Shown here: positions 1-6,054 of the stretch, piece by piece | How positions within the stretch are numbered: the stretch's first letter is position 1 | Layout of the letters: the number at the start of each line of letters is the position of its first letter | Origin: Kiritimatiellia bacterium | GTDB lineage: Bacteria; Verrucomicrobiota; Kiritimatiellia; UBA8416; JAIOPI01 | DNA length: 6,054 nucleotides | Assembly: GCA_028822745.1 (NCBI GenBank) | Contig: JAPKCZ010000144.1 | Span: 1-6,054, forward strand | Direction of reading: 5' to 3' | The notes under the pieces: model-generated | Databases searched by the model: none | The model's input: only the letters and a program-made list of their open reading frames with translations | Told to the model about the DNA's origin: nothing | Made by a program: the position numbers and the translations under genes

Positions 1-1408
1 TACGATTCATGAAGCCCAACACGGTTTGCTCCAGATGTGCAACGATTGTGCGGACCCGACGCGTCAACATGGCGTGGACGATTAGAATGGGAACCGCAAT
101 GATCAAGCCAACTTCTGTTGTGACCAGCGCCTCCGAGATGCCCCCGGACAGAAGTTTGGCATCGCCTGTGCCAAAAAGGGCAACGCGTTCGAAGGTGTAC
201 ATCATTCCCGTTACCGTTCCAAGTAGACCAAGCAACGGCGAGACACCTCCCAAAACAGCCAGCATGCCCAAATGCCTATCCAGCGTCGGCAGGGTTGCCA
301 ACGCACGTTCCTGAAGCACTTCTTCGAGATGCGAGGCGGGCAGATGACTGTATTGTAGACCGGCCTTAAGCACGACACCGTATGGGTCGCCCAACTGAGC
401 AACGGAAGCGGCGGCCTCATCCGTCTTGGACGCTCGAATGCATTGTACAATACCGTCAAGAGCCGCGTCGCTTGGCGTACGAATACGACTCAGCGAAATC
501 ATTTTACTGAGTGCAAGTACTGAAGCGAATAGGCCAATAATGAGTAGCGGGATGATGATCACTCCGCCTGCAGCCAAATGCTCAAGCACGTTCGACTGTG
601 CTGCAGCAACCATCATTGCGTCACCACCGCTTGGATCAATCGGAATGTGAGCGACGTCACCGCTTATGAGTGCGACGATGGCTGTCGCGTCCAAAGATGA
701 TGGCGCGTTGATAAGCGTAGGCACCCGACTGCCCGTTCGTGTAACCACCATCCCAGCCAGAGCGCTGTCCATAGGGTCGGCAAAGTAGGCGAGGGGACCG
801 ATGGTCGCAAATCTCCCGTTCCGTTCAAGTCCACCTGAGGTCAAGCACGTGCCGGAGAATGCCGCTCCGCCCAACTGATCACGATTCGATTCATCACCAA
901 GCCGCAACAGTGTCACAAGACTGACAGACAGCGCGTTGGTTGAGGGCGTCGCGGACAGACATTTATCTATGGCTCGAAGCGATTCCTGATAGCGTTGCGA
1001 CACGGCGCTGAGTTGACGTGATTCAAATCCACGCCGATAGTCTTCAGTCATCATGTACAAGGCATCGTACGATTGATTCAGCGTTGCGACCTCACGGGCC
1101 ATGGCCTCGGCCTCGCCCTGTTTTTGCGACGTTGCCTCCAAGCGCTGCTCTGCTGCCTGCCTTAACGCAATGGTTTCACGTTGCAACTCCACCAACGTCG
1201 CATGCAGCGGCGCGCGCGCCTCATCCTGTGATTTCCGTAATTCGCGCAACGCTGTTGTGGCAGACTCGACGTTGGTCTTAGCCTTGTCGATGGCATCGTG
1301 CATACGGGCATGGTCGTGCGCATCATGCGCGACGGCAGGGACCGAAAGAAAGACGGCCATCAACAGAACAGCACACACAAATAGATAAGGGCGTTGGCCG
1401 AAACTCAT
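1..1408 (-). CDS. TtpC-like MotA/TolQ/ExbB proton channel protein with periplasmic coiled-coil N-terminus (3' partial)
   Basis: Read on the minus strand from ATG at 1408 for 469 codons plus one base without a stop; the C-terminus lies outside the window. Residues 1-27 form a signal peptide (hydrophobic core, AVA before H28). About residues 38-113 are rich in charged residues, Ala, Gln and Leu and look like a coiled coil. Residues about 115-275 appear to be a periplasmic domain with two cysteines, C150 and C188. A membrane helix spans about 283-301. The ExbB/TolQ core follows, with the signature PLLGLLGTVTG at 391-401 and GGISEALVTTEVGL at 422-435, covering two further helices. In the family such proteins form part of the proton-driven motor that powers TonB; the fused N-terminal part resembles TtpC of the Vibrio TonB2 system. 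The start codon overlaps the stop of the DUF3450 gene (ATGA), with AAGGGA 8 bases upstream, so translation is probably coupled. The family assignment is firm; the TtpC equivalence is inference. Confidence 0.9.
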   Translation of the reverse strand, partial: MSFGQRPYLFVCAVLLMAVFLSVPAVAHDAHDHARMHDAIDKAKTNVESATTALRELRKSQDEARAPLHATLVELQRETIALRQAAEQRLEATSQKQGEAEAMAREVATLNQSYDALYMMTEDYRRGFESRQLSAVSQRYQESLRAIDKCLSATPSTNALSVSLVTLLRLGDESNRDQLGGAAFSGTCLTSGGLERNGRFATIGPLAYFADPMDSALAGMVVTRTGSRVPTLINAPSSLDATAIVALISGDVAHIPIDPSGGDAMMVAAAQSNVLEHLAAGGVIIIPLLIIGLFASVLALSKMISLSRIRTPSDAALDGIVQCIRASKTDEAAASVAQLGDPYGVVLKAGLQYSHLPASHLEEVLQERALATLPTLDRHLGMLAVLGGVSPLLGLLGTVTGMMYTFERVALFGTGDAKLLSGGISEALVTTEVGLIIAVPILIVHAMLTRRVRTIVAHLEQTVLGFMNR

Positions 1409-2241
1409 TCTTCGGTTCCCTTCACCTGAAAGGGCAGGGTAACCCATTCTGCAGAATGGCGACCATGAATCACATCAATTGCACGGCGAATGCTGGGAGC
1501 CCATTGAGGCGCCGCTTCCCAATGCCAGCCTGTGTCTGACACATCCGCGACGGCGGCGAACGATTGATCCGCAGATACGGCGAAGCCGCGCGCAAGGCCT
1601 ATATAGCAAACATCCATCTCGCGCCGCGACCCATCCTGCATGGCAACCATTTCAACGCCAACATGGATCGCGTTTTGTAGGCGTTCAATTTCTTCGTAAG
1701 CTGAGAACACCGTTTGTAAGCGCTGTACCTTTGATCGCGAATCGCGTTGCGACGCCGTGGTCGGGATGTTTCGGATGATTTCGATAAACGGTGCGCGTAG
1801 AAGGGGAGGCAGTCGGTCTGGCCACGGCCTCAGATCGGACTCTGCGCGTTCCAGGATCGGGCCAAGGGCATCAATACTTGCCCTCAGGCGATCGCGTTCC
1901 ACAATGCGCTGAATGCCCTGCGAGCTCTGATCATCAAGAATCGCGGTGTCTTCTGCGGCCGCCAGTTCGAGCTTTTCTTTTTCACGCTTCAGTAGATCAA
2001 TTTCGGAATTCCACTGTGCTTCCTTGGACGCCCAAGAACGTTCTTCCTCTGAAATCGACAACTGCAGTTTCGTCCATTGCCCAACAAGAGCCTCCAACTG
2101 ACCGAGCTCACCGTCAGGCGTATCGCCGCACAGAGCGGGTTGGCACCAGCTCAAACCGAACAGAACCAACAGGCAGAGCTGTGCTGAGCGGAGAAAGGTA
2201 ACGCGACATCGAAGAAAAGACGTGAATTTTTGCAGTGACAT
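1405..2241 (-). CDS. DUF3450 family periplasmic coiled-coil protein
   Basis: A 278-residue protein when started at ATG 2241. This start has GGAG 6 bases upstream and puts a signal peptide at the N-terminus: basic residues up to R18, a hydrophobic stretch at about 20-31, and likely cleavage near C38/G39 before D40. No lipobox is seen. About residues 44-98 are a charged, Leu-rich coiled coil (many Glu, Lys and Gln). The C-terminal part, with an aromatic/glycine-rich stretch and an ending close to LPF, fits the DUF3450 family, whose members are about 250 residues long. The molecular role of the family is not well established. It is repeatedly found directly upstream of a TtpC-like ExbB gene and the rest of a TonB2-type cluster, as here, where its stop overlaps the next start. 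It is probably a periplasmic partner of that motor. Longer starts are possible (2253 and 2415) but would bury the signal peptide. Confidence 0.85.
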   Translation of the reverse strand: MSLQKFTSFLRCRVTFLRSAQLCLLVLFGLSWCQPALCGDTPDGELGQLEALVGQWTKLQLSISEEERSWASKEAQWNSEIDLLKREKEKLELAAAEDTAILDDQSSQGIQRIVERDRLRASIDALGPILERAESDLRPWPDRLPPLLRAPFIEIIRNIPTTASQRDSRSKVQRLQTVFSAYEEIERLQNAIHVGVEMVAMQDGSRREMDVCYIGLARGFAVSADQSFAAVADVSDTGWHWEAAPQWAPSIRRAIDVIHGRHSAEWVTLPFQVKGTEE

Positions 2242-2247
2242 AATGCG

Positions 2248-2251
2248 CTCC
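2248..2251 (-). promoter_or_regulatory. Ribosome binding site of the DUF3450 gene
   Basis: GGAG on the minus strand lies 6 bases before ATG 2241. It is the main reason, with the signal peptide, to prefer this start over the in-frame ATG at 2253, which would include the site inside the coding region. Confidence 0.55.
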
Positions 2252-2280
2252 ATTAGACGCCCGAACGCGGCTGACGTCAA
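2252..2280 (-). promoter_or_regulatory. Candidate sigma-70 promoter for the DUF3450/ExbB operon
   Basis: On the minus strand TTGACG (2275-2280) is followed after 17 bases by TCTAAT (2252-2257); each box matches the sigma-70 consensus in 5 of 6 positions. The -10 box directly abuts the GGAG ribosome binding site, so a start about 6-7 bases downstream would give a leader of only about 4 bases before ATG 2241. The box match is good but the geometry is odd, so the site may be fortuitous or the transcript may be nearly leaderless. Confidence 0.4.
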
Positions 2281-2354
2281 ACGATTTGCTGTCGCCGCTA
2301 ACGGCAAACGCAATGATTGCATCATCCTGCAACGCCCACGAAGCATCGGCAACC

Positions 2355-2383
2355 TTGCGCCACGACCCATGCACTGGTATATC
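2355..2383 (+). promoter_or_regulatory. Candidate promoter for fdxA
   Basis: TTGCGC (2355-2360) and TATATC (2378-2383) are spaced by 17 bases, about 75 bases before the fdxA ATG. The match is moderate (3 of 6 and 4 of 6). It sits in the 216-base gap between the divergent DUF3450 gene and fdxA, the only place a dedicated promoter could be. Confidence 0.3.
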
Positions 2384-2457
2384 TGCTTCTGGTAGGCGCG
2401 TACAGGGATCACCACGACGCGCTGTTACCCGAATCCATAATCGCGAGACAGCTTGTC

Positions 2458-2730
2458 ATGGCATTTGTTGTTACCGAGGCCTGCCTGGGGTGTAAAAACA
2501 CCGTTTGTATCACCGTGTGCCCTGTGGATTGTTTCCACGAAGACGCGCGTTCGCTATGGATCGATCCAGACACATGCATTGATTGTGGCGCCTGTGCTCC
2601 GGAATGCCCTGTCGATGCCATTTTCCCAGATCGCTCAGTGCCCCTACAATCGCGTCACTATATTGCGTTGAATGCAGAGAAGGTCGCCAACCTACCCGTC
2701 ATCACGGAGCAGCGCGAACCGCTTAGCTAA
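2458..2730 (+). CDS. fdxA: 7Fe ferredoxin ([3Fe-4S][4Fe-4S]), FdxA type
   Basis: A 90-residue soluble electron carrier. The N-terminus AFVVTEACLGCK aligns with Azotobacter vinelandii ferredoxin I without gaps after Met removal. All nine cysteines of that protein are present at +1 numbering: C9, C17 and C50 correspond to the [3Fe-4S] ligands, C21, C40, C43 and C46 to the [4Fe-4S] ligands, and C12 and C25 to the two non-ligand cysteines. The CxxCxxxxCxxxCP and CxxCxxCxxxCP motifs are intact, and the tail keeps the family pattern LNAE...P.ITE. It ends sooner than A. vinelandii FdI (106 residues), lacking the last helix-rich tail. The start at 2458 is set by the family N-terminus; no strong Shine-Dalgarno is seen upstream, only GAG about 11 bases away. 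It converges with fprA 20 bases downstream, its probable reductase partner. Confidence 0.92.
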   Translation: MAFVVTEACLGCKNTVCITVCPVDCFHEDARSLWIDPDTCIDCGACAPECPVDAIFPDRSVPLQSRHYIALNAEKVANLPVITEQREPLS

Positions 2731-2766
2731 GGCCCAAGCGGAGCTTGCCTCTATTGACAATAGGGC
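2731..2766. terminator. Possible bidirectional terminator between convergent fdxA and fprA
   Basis: The 20 bases between the two stops, plus the end of fprA, can fold in two mutually exclusive ways. One is GGC/AAGC paired with GCTT/GCC (2731-2749) around a GGA loop with a two-base bulge. The other is GCC-T-CTATT paired with AATAGGGC (2747-2766) around a GAC loop with one bulged base. Neither is followed by a T-run on either strand, so this is not a classical intrinsic terminator. Confidence 0.25.
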
Positions 2767-4049
2767 ACTGGCTGGATCCCCATGTCGGTGAGGTAGGTCA
2801 ACACATCGCGCTCATCGCGACGCTTTAGCGACGCTCTATCTTCCGAAATCGCATCGACGACCTTTTTTGCATCGGGCTTATTGTGGCCAATGAGTCCCGT
2901 AGCGCCTCGCGAGATCCATCCACTGGCGTAGAGCCCCACAAGGGTGCCATTCCGACCTTGAATGCGCCCATCCACACTTGGAATAATTCCGTAGGTAGCA
3001 TCAAAGGGAATTCCCTGCAAAGGTACGCCGCGCTGTCCGATACTTGAAATAACAAGGCCACACGTCAGCGACCTCACATTGTCTGAGGCGACGACGGTTT
3101 GGTCCCCGGCAGATCCACGCAACGTGTTTTTCGACAACGTCATTCGTTCCACCGTGTTGTTACCTTCAAAGCAAACAGGTGATTCGCAAAACCGGAACGT
3201 TAACTGCTTCTCGGCACCGCTTGAAGACCGATTGACAGCACCTCGAAAAGCATCAACAATCTGTCGTCGCGCACGAACGGCGGCACCATCACCAGACAAT
3301 TCCGCCAAACTTGCATCACACAGTATGAGATCATCGCGTGACACGTGGATATCGCAGTCAGGCAGTTCTAAGACTTCCTCAAGTTCCTGAAGTCTGAACG
3401 ATGCCTGGGCCGGTCCGCGACGTCCGAGAACATGGACATGCCTAATGTTGCTCAACTGCAAGGCCGACAACGCATTGGAATTAATATCGGTACCCGCAAA
3501 GTCTGCGGGTGGCTTAAGCAGCAGACGCACGACATCGAGTGCCACATTACCATTTCCAATAATCACCGCCGTGGTCGCGGTCAGGGGCACAGGTTGCTCA
3601 AGGAGACCGGGCCGACCATTCACCCATCCAACAAAATCAAGTGCGCTACACACACCCGGCAGTTTTGACCCGTCGATGTCGAGTTGATTGGCTGATTCGG
3701 CGCCGGTTGCAACAACAACGGCATTATAAAAGCCTGAAAGCTGCTCGACGCTCAACGTCGCACCAATCGCCACGCCCCCCAGAAACCGGACGCGAGGGTC
3801 TTTGAGCATCGTGTCGAAAACCTTGCAGACAGCGCGCGTGTGCGGGTGGTCGGGCGCAACGCCGAAACGAATCAGGCCGAAAGGGACGTCCATTTTGTCG
3901 AAAATGTCCACATGGATGGTGTCGTCTCGCTTAAGAAGCTCGGCAGCCGCATACAGCCCCGCCGGGCCTGCTCCAAGAACGGCTACGCGAAAACTCTCTT
4001 TTGAGTGTACATGGTCCACGCCGACGATCCTCGCTTTCGAGAAAAACAC
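2751..4049 (-). CDS. fprA: Ferredoxin-NADP+ reductase, adrenodoxin reductase/FprA type
   Basis: A 432-residue cytosolic FAD enzyme expected to move electrons between NADPH and a ferredoxin. The FAD motif GAGPAG is at 26-31 and the diagnostic PFGLIRFGVAPDHP at 56-69. The NADP-binding motif GNGNVALD is at 165-172, and GRRGP at 209-213 supplies the arginine pair that recognises the 2'-phosphate. GWISRGATGLIG at 377-388 is the C-terminal FAD-contacting segment. The order and spacing follow Mycobacterium FprA (456 residues); the protein is slightly shorter. It is unrelated to the plant-type Fpr of E. coli. The coordinates use GTG at 4049, which has no Shine-Dalgarno. GTG at 4019 has GAGG 9 bases upstream and leaves 10 residues before the first beta strand, closer to the family, so the protein may really be 422 residues. 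It converges with fdxA and diverges from metH. Confidence 0.93.
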   Translation of the reverse strand: MFFSKARIVGVDHVHSKESFRVAVLGAGPAGLYAAAELLKRDDTIHVDIFDKMDVPFGLIRFGVAPDHPHTRAVCKVFDTMLKDPRVRFLGGVAIGATLSVEQLSGFYNAVVVATGAESANQLDIDGSKLPGVCSALDFVGWVNGRPGLLEQPVPLTATTAVIIGNGNVALDVVRLLLKPPADFAGTDINSNALSALQLSNIRHVHVLGRRGPAQASFRLQELEEVLELPDCDIHVSRDDLILCDASLAELSGDGAAVRARRQIVDAFRGAVNRSSSGAEKQLTFRFCESPVCFEGNNTVERMTLSKNTLRGSAGDQTVVASDNVRSLTCGLVISSIGQRGVPLQGIPFDATYGIIPSVDGRIQGRNGTLVGLYASGWISRGATGLIGHNKPDAKKVVDAISEDRASLKRRDERDVLTYLTDMGIQPVPYCQ

Positions 4050-4088
4050 ACGTAAATAATGGGTATAGTTTATGTTTAGACGAAAAAA

Positions 4089-4117
4089 TATGTATCCTTT
4101 TCTTGGGGTTATTTCAA
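4089..4117 (-). promoter_or_regulatory. Candidate promoter for fprA
   Basis: On the minus strand TTGAAA (4112-4117, 5 of 6 consensus) and TACATA (4089-4094, 3 of 6) are separated by 17 bases. Transcription would begin near 4082, giving a leader of about 33 bases to GTG 4049 or about 63 bases to GTG 4019. Confidence 0.35.
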
Positions 4118-4130
4118 ATCTATATATAGT
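4103..4130 (+). promoter_or_regulatory. Candidate promoter for metH
   Basis: TTGGGG (4103-4108, 3 of 6) and TATAGT (4125-4130, 5 of 6) are spaced by 16 bases. The predicted start near 4137 would leave about 9 bases before ATG 4146, and no Shine-Dalgarno is present there. The -35 box overlaps the spacer of the oppositely oriented fprA promoter candidate, so the two would compete or be co-regulated. Confidence 0.35.
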
Positions 4131-4145
4131 TCACGCGATCAAATT

Positions 4146-6054
4146 ATGAATACAAAACGAACAGAACAGCTCGAATCGCTCCTCAAGGAACGCATTCTCA
4201 TCCTCGACGGTGCCATGGGCACGATGATTCAGCAGCACAAGCTGACGGAAGCCGATTTTCGAGGCGAACGTTTCAAAGATTACCCAACGGATCTACAGGG
4301 CAACAATGATCTGCTCGTCTTAACGCAGCCGCACCTCATCGCGGAAATCCACACGCAGAACTTTGATGCTGGCGCCGACATCGTCGAAACCAACACGTTT
4401 AACGCCAATGCCATTTCGATGGCCGACTACCAGATGGAAGCGTTGGGCTACGAACTCAGCAAAGCTGGCGCACGTGTCGCTCGTGATGCGGCAGATGCGG
4501 TTGAAGCCAAAACGCCCGATCGTCCCCGATTCGTTGCTGGGGTTCTGGGTCCGACGAACCGAACGGCCTCCATTTCTCCGGACGTGAACAATCCTGGATT
4601 TAGGAACGTCTCTTTTGATGAGCTCGTGGCGTCATATACCGACTCAACCCGTGGTTTGGTCGATGGTGGCGCCGACATCATTCTGATCGAAACCATTTTT
4701 GACACCTTAAATGCCAAGGCGGCGATCTATGCCGTGTTGAAATTCTTTGATGATAACGACGTCACGTATCCCATCATGATTTCCGGCACGATTACTGACG
4801 CCAGCGGACGAACCCTGACCGGGCAAACGCCGGAAGCGTTCTGGTATTCCGTATCCCACGCGCGGCCCATTAGCGTCGGCTTCAATTGTGCCCTCGGCGC
4901 GAAAGATCTGCGTCCCCACATTGAAGACCTTTCCCGAGCAGCAGATACACGTATCAGTGCCCACCCGAATGCAGGCTTGCCCAATGAATTCGGCGAATAC
5001 GATGAAACCCCGGAATACATGGCTGGGCTGCTGAAGGAGTTTGCAGAAAGCGGACTATTAAATATTGTTGGTGGTTGCTGCGGAACGACGCCCGACCACA
5101 TCAGGGCCATCGCCGAGGCTGTTGCCGGAATCAAACCCCGTAGCGTCCCGACACTAGAACCATGCTTGCACCTCAGTGGCTTAGAGCCGTTCGCGTTCAC
5201 ACCTGAAATGAATTTCGTCAACATCGGCGAGCGAACCAACGTCACTGGATCCCGCAAATTCCTACGCTTGATCAAGGAAGAAAAGTACGAAGAAGCTCTT
5301 GGGGTGGCACGCTCGCAAATCAACAATGGTGCCCAGCTCATCGACGTCAATCTCGACGAAGGCCTACTCGAATCTGACATTGAAATGGATCGCTTCCTCA
5401 AACTGGTTGCGTCGGAACCCGACATAAGTCGTGTACCGCTGGTCATCGATTCCTCGAAATGGAGCGTCATCGAAGCGGGATTGAAATGCGTTCAGGGCAA
5501 ATCTGTTGTCAATTCGATCAGCATGAAAGAAGGAGAAGGCCCGTTCCTAGAACAGGCTCGCGAAGTACGACGTTACGGAGCCGCAGCTATCGTCATGGCA
5601 TTCGACACCGACGGGCAGGCCGATTCGCTCGAACGCCGCGTTGTGATCTGTAAACGTGCATACGACTTATTGACCAAAGAAGCCGATTTCCCGCCTGAAG
5701 ATATCATCTTCGACCCCAACATCTTTGCGATTGGGACGGGCATCGAGGAGCATAACAACTACGGCGTCGATTTTATTGAAGCGGTCCGCCAGATCAAAAT
5801 CGAATGCCCGCATGCACATATTAGCGGCGGTGTCAGCAACCTGAGTTTCTCCTTTCGTGGAAACGAAATCGTACGCGAAGCCATTCACGCCGTCTTTCTT
5901 TACCACGCCGTCAAGGCGGGCATGGACATGGGCATCGTCAATGCAGGCCAGTTGAGCATGTATGAAGAAATCCCCGAAGAACTGCGCGAGCGCGCCCTTG
6001 ATCTGGTTCTCAACCGCCGCGACGATGCAACCGATCGCATGCTAGAGGTCGCGG
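4146..6054 (+). CDS. metH: Cobalamin-dependent methionine synthase, N-terminal half (3' partial)
   Basis: MetH transfers a methyl group from 5-methyltetrahydrofolate through cobalamin to homocysteine, giving methionine and tetrahydrofolate in the cytosol. The window holds 636 codons of a protein that is about 1230 residues in E. coli. Residues 1 to about 340 are the homocysteine-binding barrel: LDGAMGTMIQ near the N-terminus and the zinc ligands C248, C311 and C312 (E. coli C247, C310, C311). Residues about 356 to 620 are the pterin barrel: NIGERTNVTGS (359-369), DSSKW (435-439), NSISMKEG (456-463), FDPNIFAIGTG (522-532), ISGGVSNLSFSFRGN (559-573) and NAGQL (599-603). The cobalamin and reactivation domains lie beyond the right edge. 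The start at 4146 matches the E. coli N-terminus almost residue for residue, although it has no Shine-Dalgarno; the first codons are A-rich, which may help initiation. No frameshift is seen. It is divergent from fprA. Confidence 0.97.
   Translation, partial: MNTKRTEQLESLLKERILILDGAMGTMIQQHKLTEADFRGERFKDYPTDLQGNNDLLVLTQPHLIAEIHTQNFDAGADIVETNTFNANAISMADYQMEALGYELSKAGARVARDAADAVEAKTPDRPRFVAGVLGPTNRTASISPDVNNPGFRNVSFDELVASYTDSTRGLVDGGADIILIETIFDTLNAKAAIYAVLKFFDDNDVTYPIMISGTITDASGRTLTGQTPEAFWYSVSHARPISVGFNCALGAKDLRPHIEDLSRAADTRISAHPNAGLPNEFGEYDETPEYMAGLLKEFAESGLLNIVGGCCGTTPDHIRAIAEAVAGIKPRSVPTLEPCLHLSGLEPFAFTPEMNFVNIGERTNVTGSRKFLRLIKEEKYEEALGVARSQINNGAQLIDVNLDEGLLESDIEMDRFLKLVASEPDISRVPLVIDSSKWSVIEAGLKCVQGKSVVNSISMKEGEGPFLEQAREVRRYGAAAIVMAFDTDGQADSLERRVVICKRAYDLLTKEADFPPEDIIFDPNIFAIGTGIEEHNNYGVDFIEAVRQIKIECPHAHISGGVSNLSFSFRGNEIVREAIHAVFLYHAVKAGMDMGIVNAGQLSMYEEIPEELRERALDLVLNRRDDATDRMLEVA

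Noticed and set aside
1018..2201. Several plus-strand frames of about 87-136 codons.
   Set aside because: They are antisense to the DUF3450 and ExbB-like genes, overlap each other in different frames, and show no domain or start signal.
2272..2279. Perfect 8-base palindrome tgacgtca between the divergent genes.
   Set aside because: It overlaps the -35 box TTGACG and is short enough to occur by chance; no second copy was found near it.
2114..2374. An 86-codon minus-strand frame whose first half uses protein-like codons upstream of the DUF3450 gene.
   Set aside because: It overlaps the DUF3450 start by about 128 bases in another frame, has no ribosome binding site that I can see, and shows no recognisable family. 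It cannot be excluded fully, but the support is too weak.
2242..2415. N-terminal extension of the DUF3450 protein to a start at 2415.
   Set aside because: It would place 58 basic, low-similarity residues before a clear signal peptide and would read through a candidate promoter and a ribosome binding site.
2317..2457. N-terminal extension of the ferredoxin to ATG 2317.
   Set aside because: The family begins at AFVVT, right after the Met at 2458; the upstream 47 codons have no ferredoxin similarity and overlap the intergenic promoter region.
4070..4090. A MetJ-like half box (tagacgaa) near metH.
   Set aside because: Only one imperfect half of the AGACGTCT box is present, with no tandem copy, so MetJ control is not supported.
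4050..4145. Cobalamin or S-adenosylhomocysteine riboswitch upstream of metH.
   Set aside because: The spacer is 96 bases of mostly A and T, too short for a cobalamin riboswitch, and lacks the conserved GC-rich stems of the SAH type.
4727..5470. A 247-codon open frame on the minus strand.
   Set aside because: It lies entirely antisense to the well-supported pterin and homocysteine domains of metH; its translation is rich in Ser and Arg and low in recognisable motifs, as expected of a shadow frame.

Overview
The window carries five protein-coding genes and no RNA genes, mobile elements or CRISPR arrays that I can see. It looks like a Gammaproteobacterium, or at least a proteobacterium. MetH follows the E. 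coli MetH pattern almost motif for motif and is offset by one residue at the zinc cysteines. The DUF3450 plus TtpC-like ExbB pair is a typical proteobacterial energy-transduction module. Base composition in the genes is about half G+C by eye. The species cannot be named from this sequence.

Region 1 (1-2241, minus strand) is an operon of two envelope genes. A secreted coiled-coil DUF3450 protein overlaps, through an ATGA, a MotA/TolQ/ExbB-family protein that carries a signal peptide and a large periplasmic coiled-coil N-terminal part. The second gene runs off the left edge after 469 codons. In relatives the next genes are usually exbB, exbD, tonB and a TPR protein, so this is probably the start of a TonB2/TtpC-type system that energises outer-membrane transport.

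Region 2 (2242-4049) is a redox pair in convergent orientation. fdxA (plus) encodes a 7Fe ferredoxin with the complete cysteine set. fprA (minus) encodes an adrenodoxin-reductase-type ferredoxin-NADP+ reductase. Their stop codons are separated by 20 bases that hold small hairpins.

Region 3 (4050-6054) is a very AT-rich divergent spacer (about 28% G+C by hand count) followed by metH, the B12-dependent methionine synthase, which runs off the right edge after the homocysteine and pterin domains. MetH enzymes need an NADPH-fed low-potential electron donor for reactivation. The adjacent FprA/FdxA pair could serve that role here, but this is inference. No clearly new system is present; the most useful leads are the FprA-FdxA-MetH neighbourhood and the conflict between promoter and ribosome binding site in front of the DUF3450 gene.
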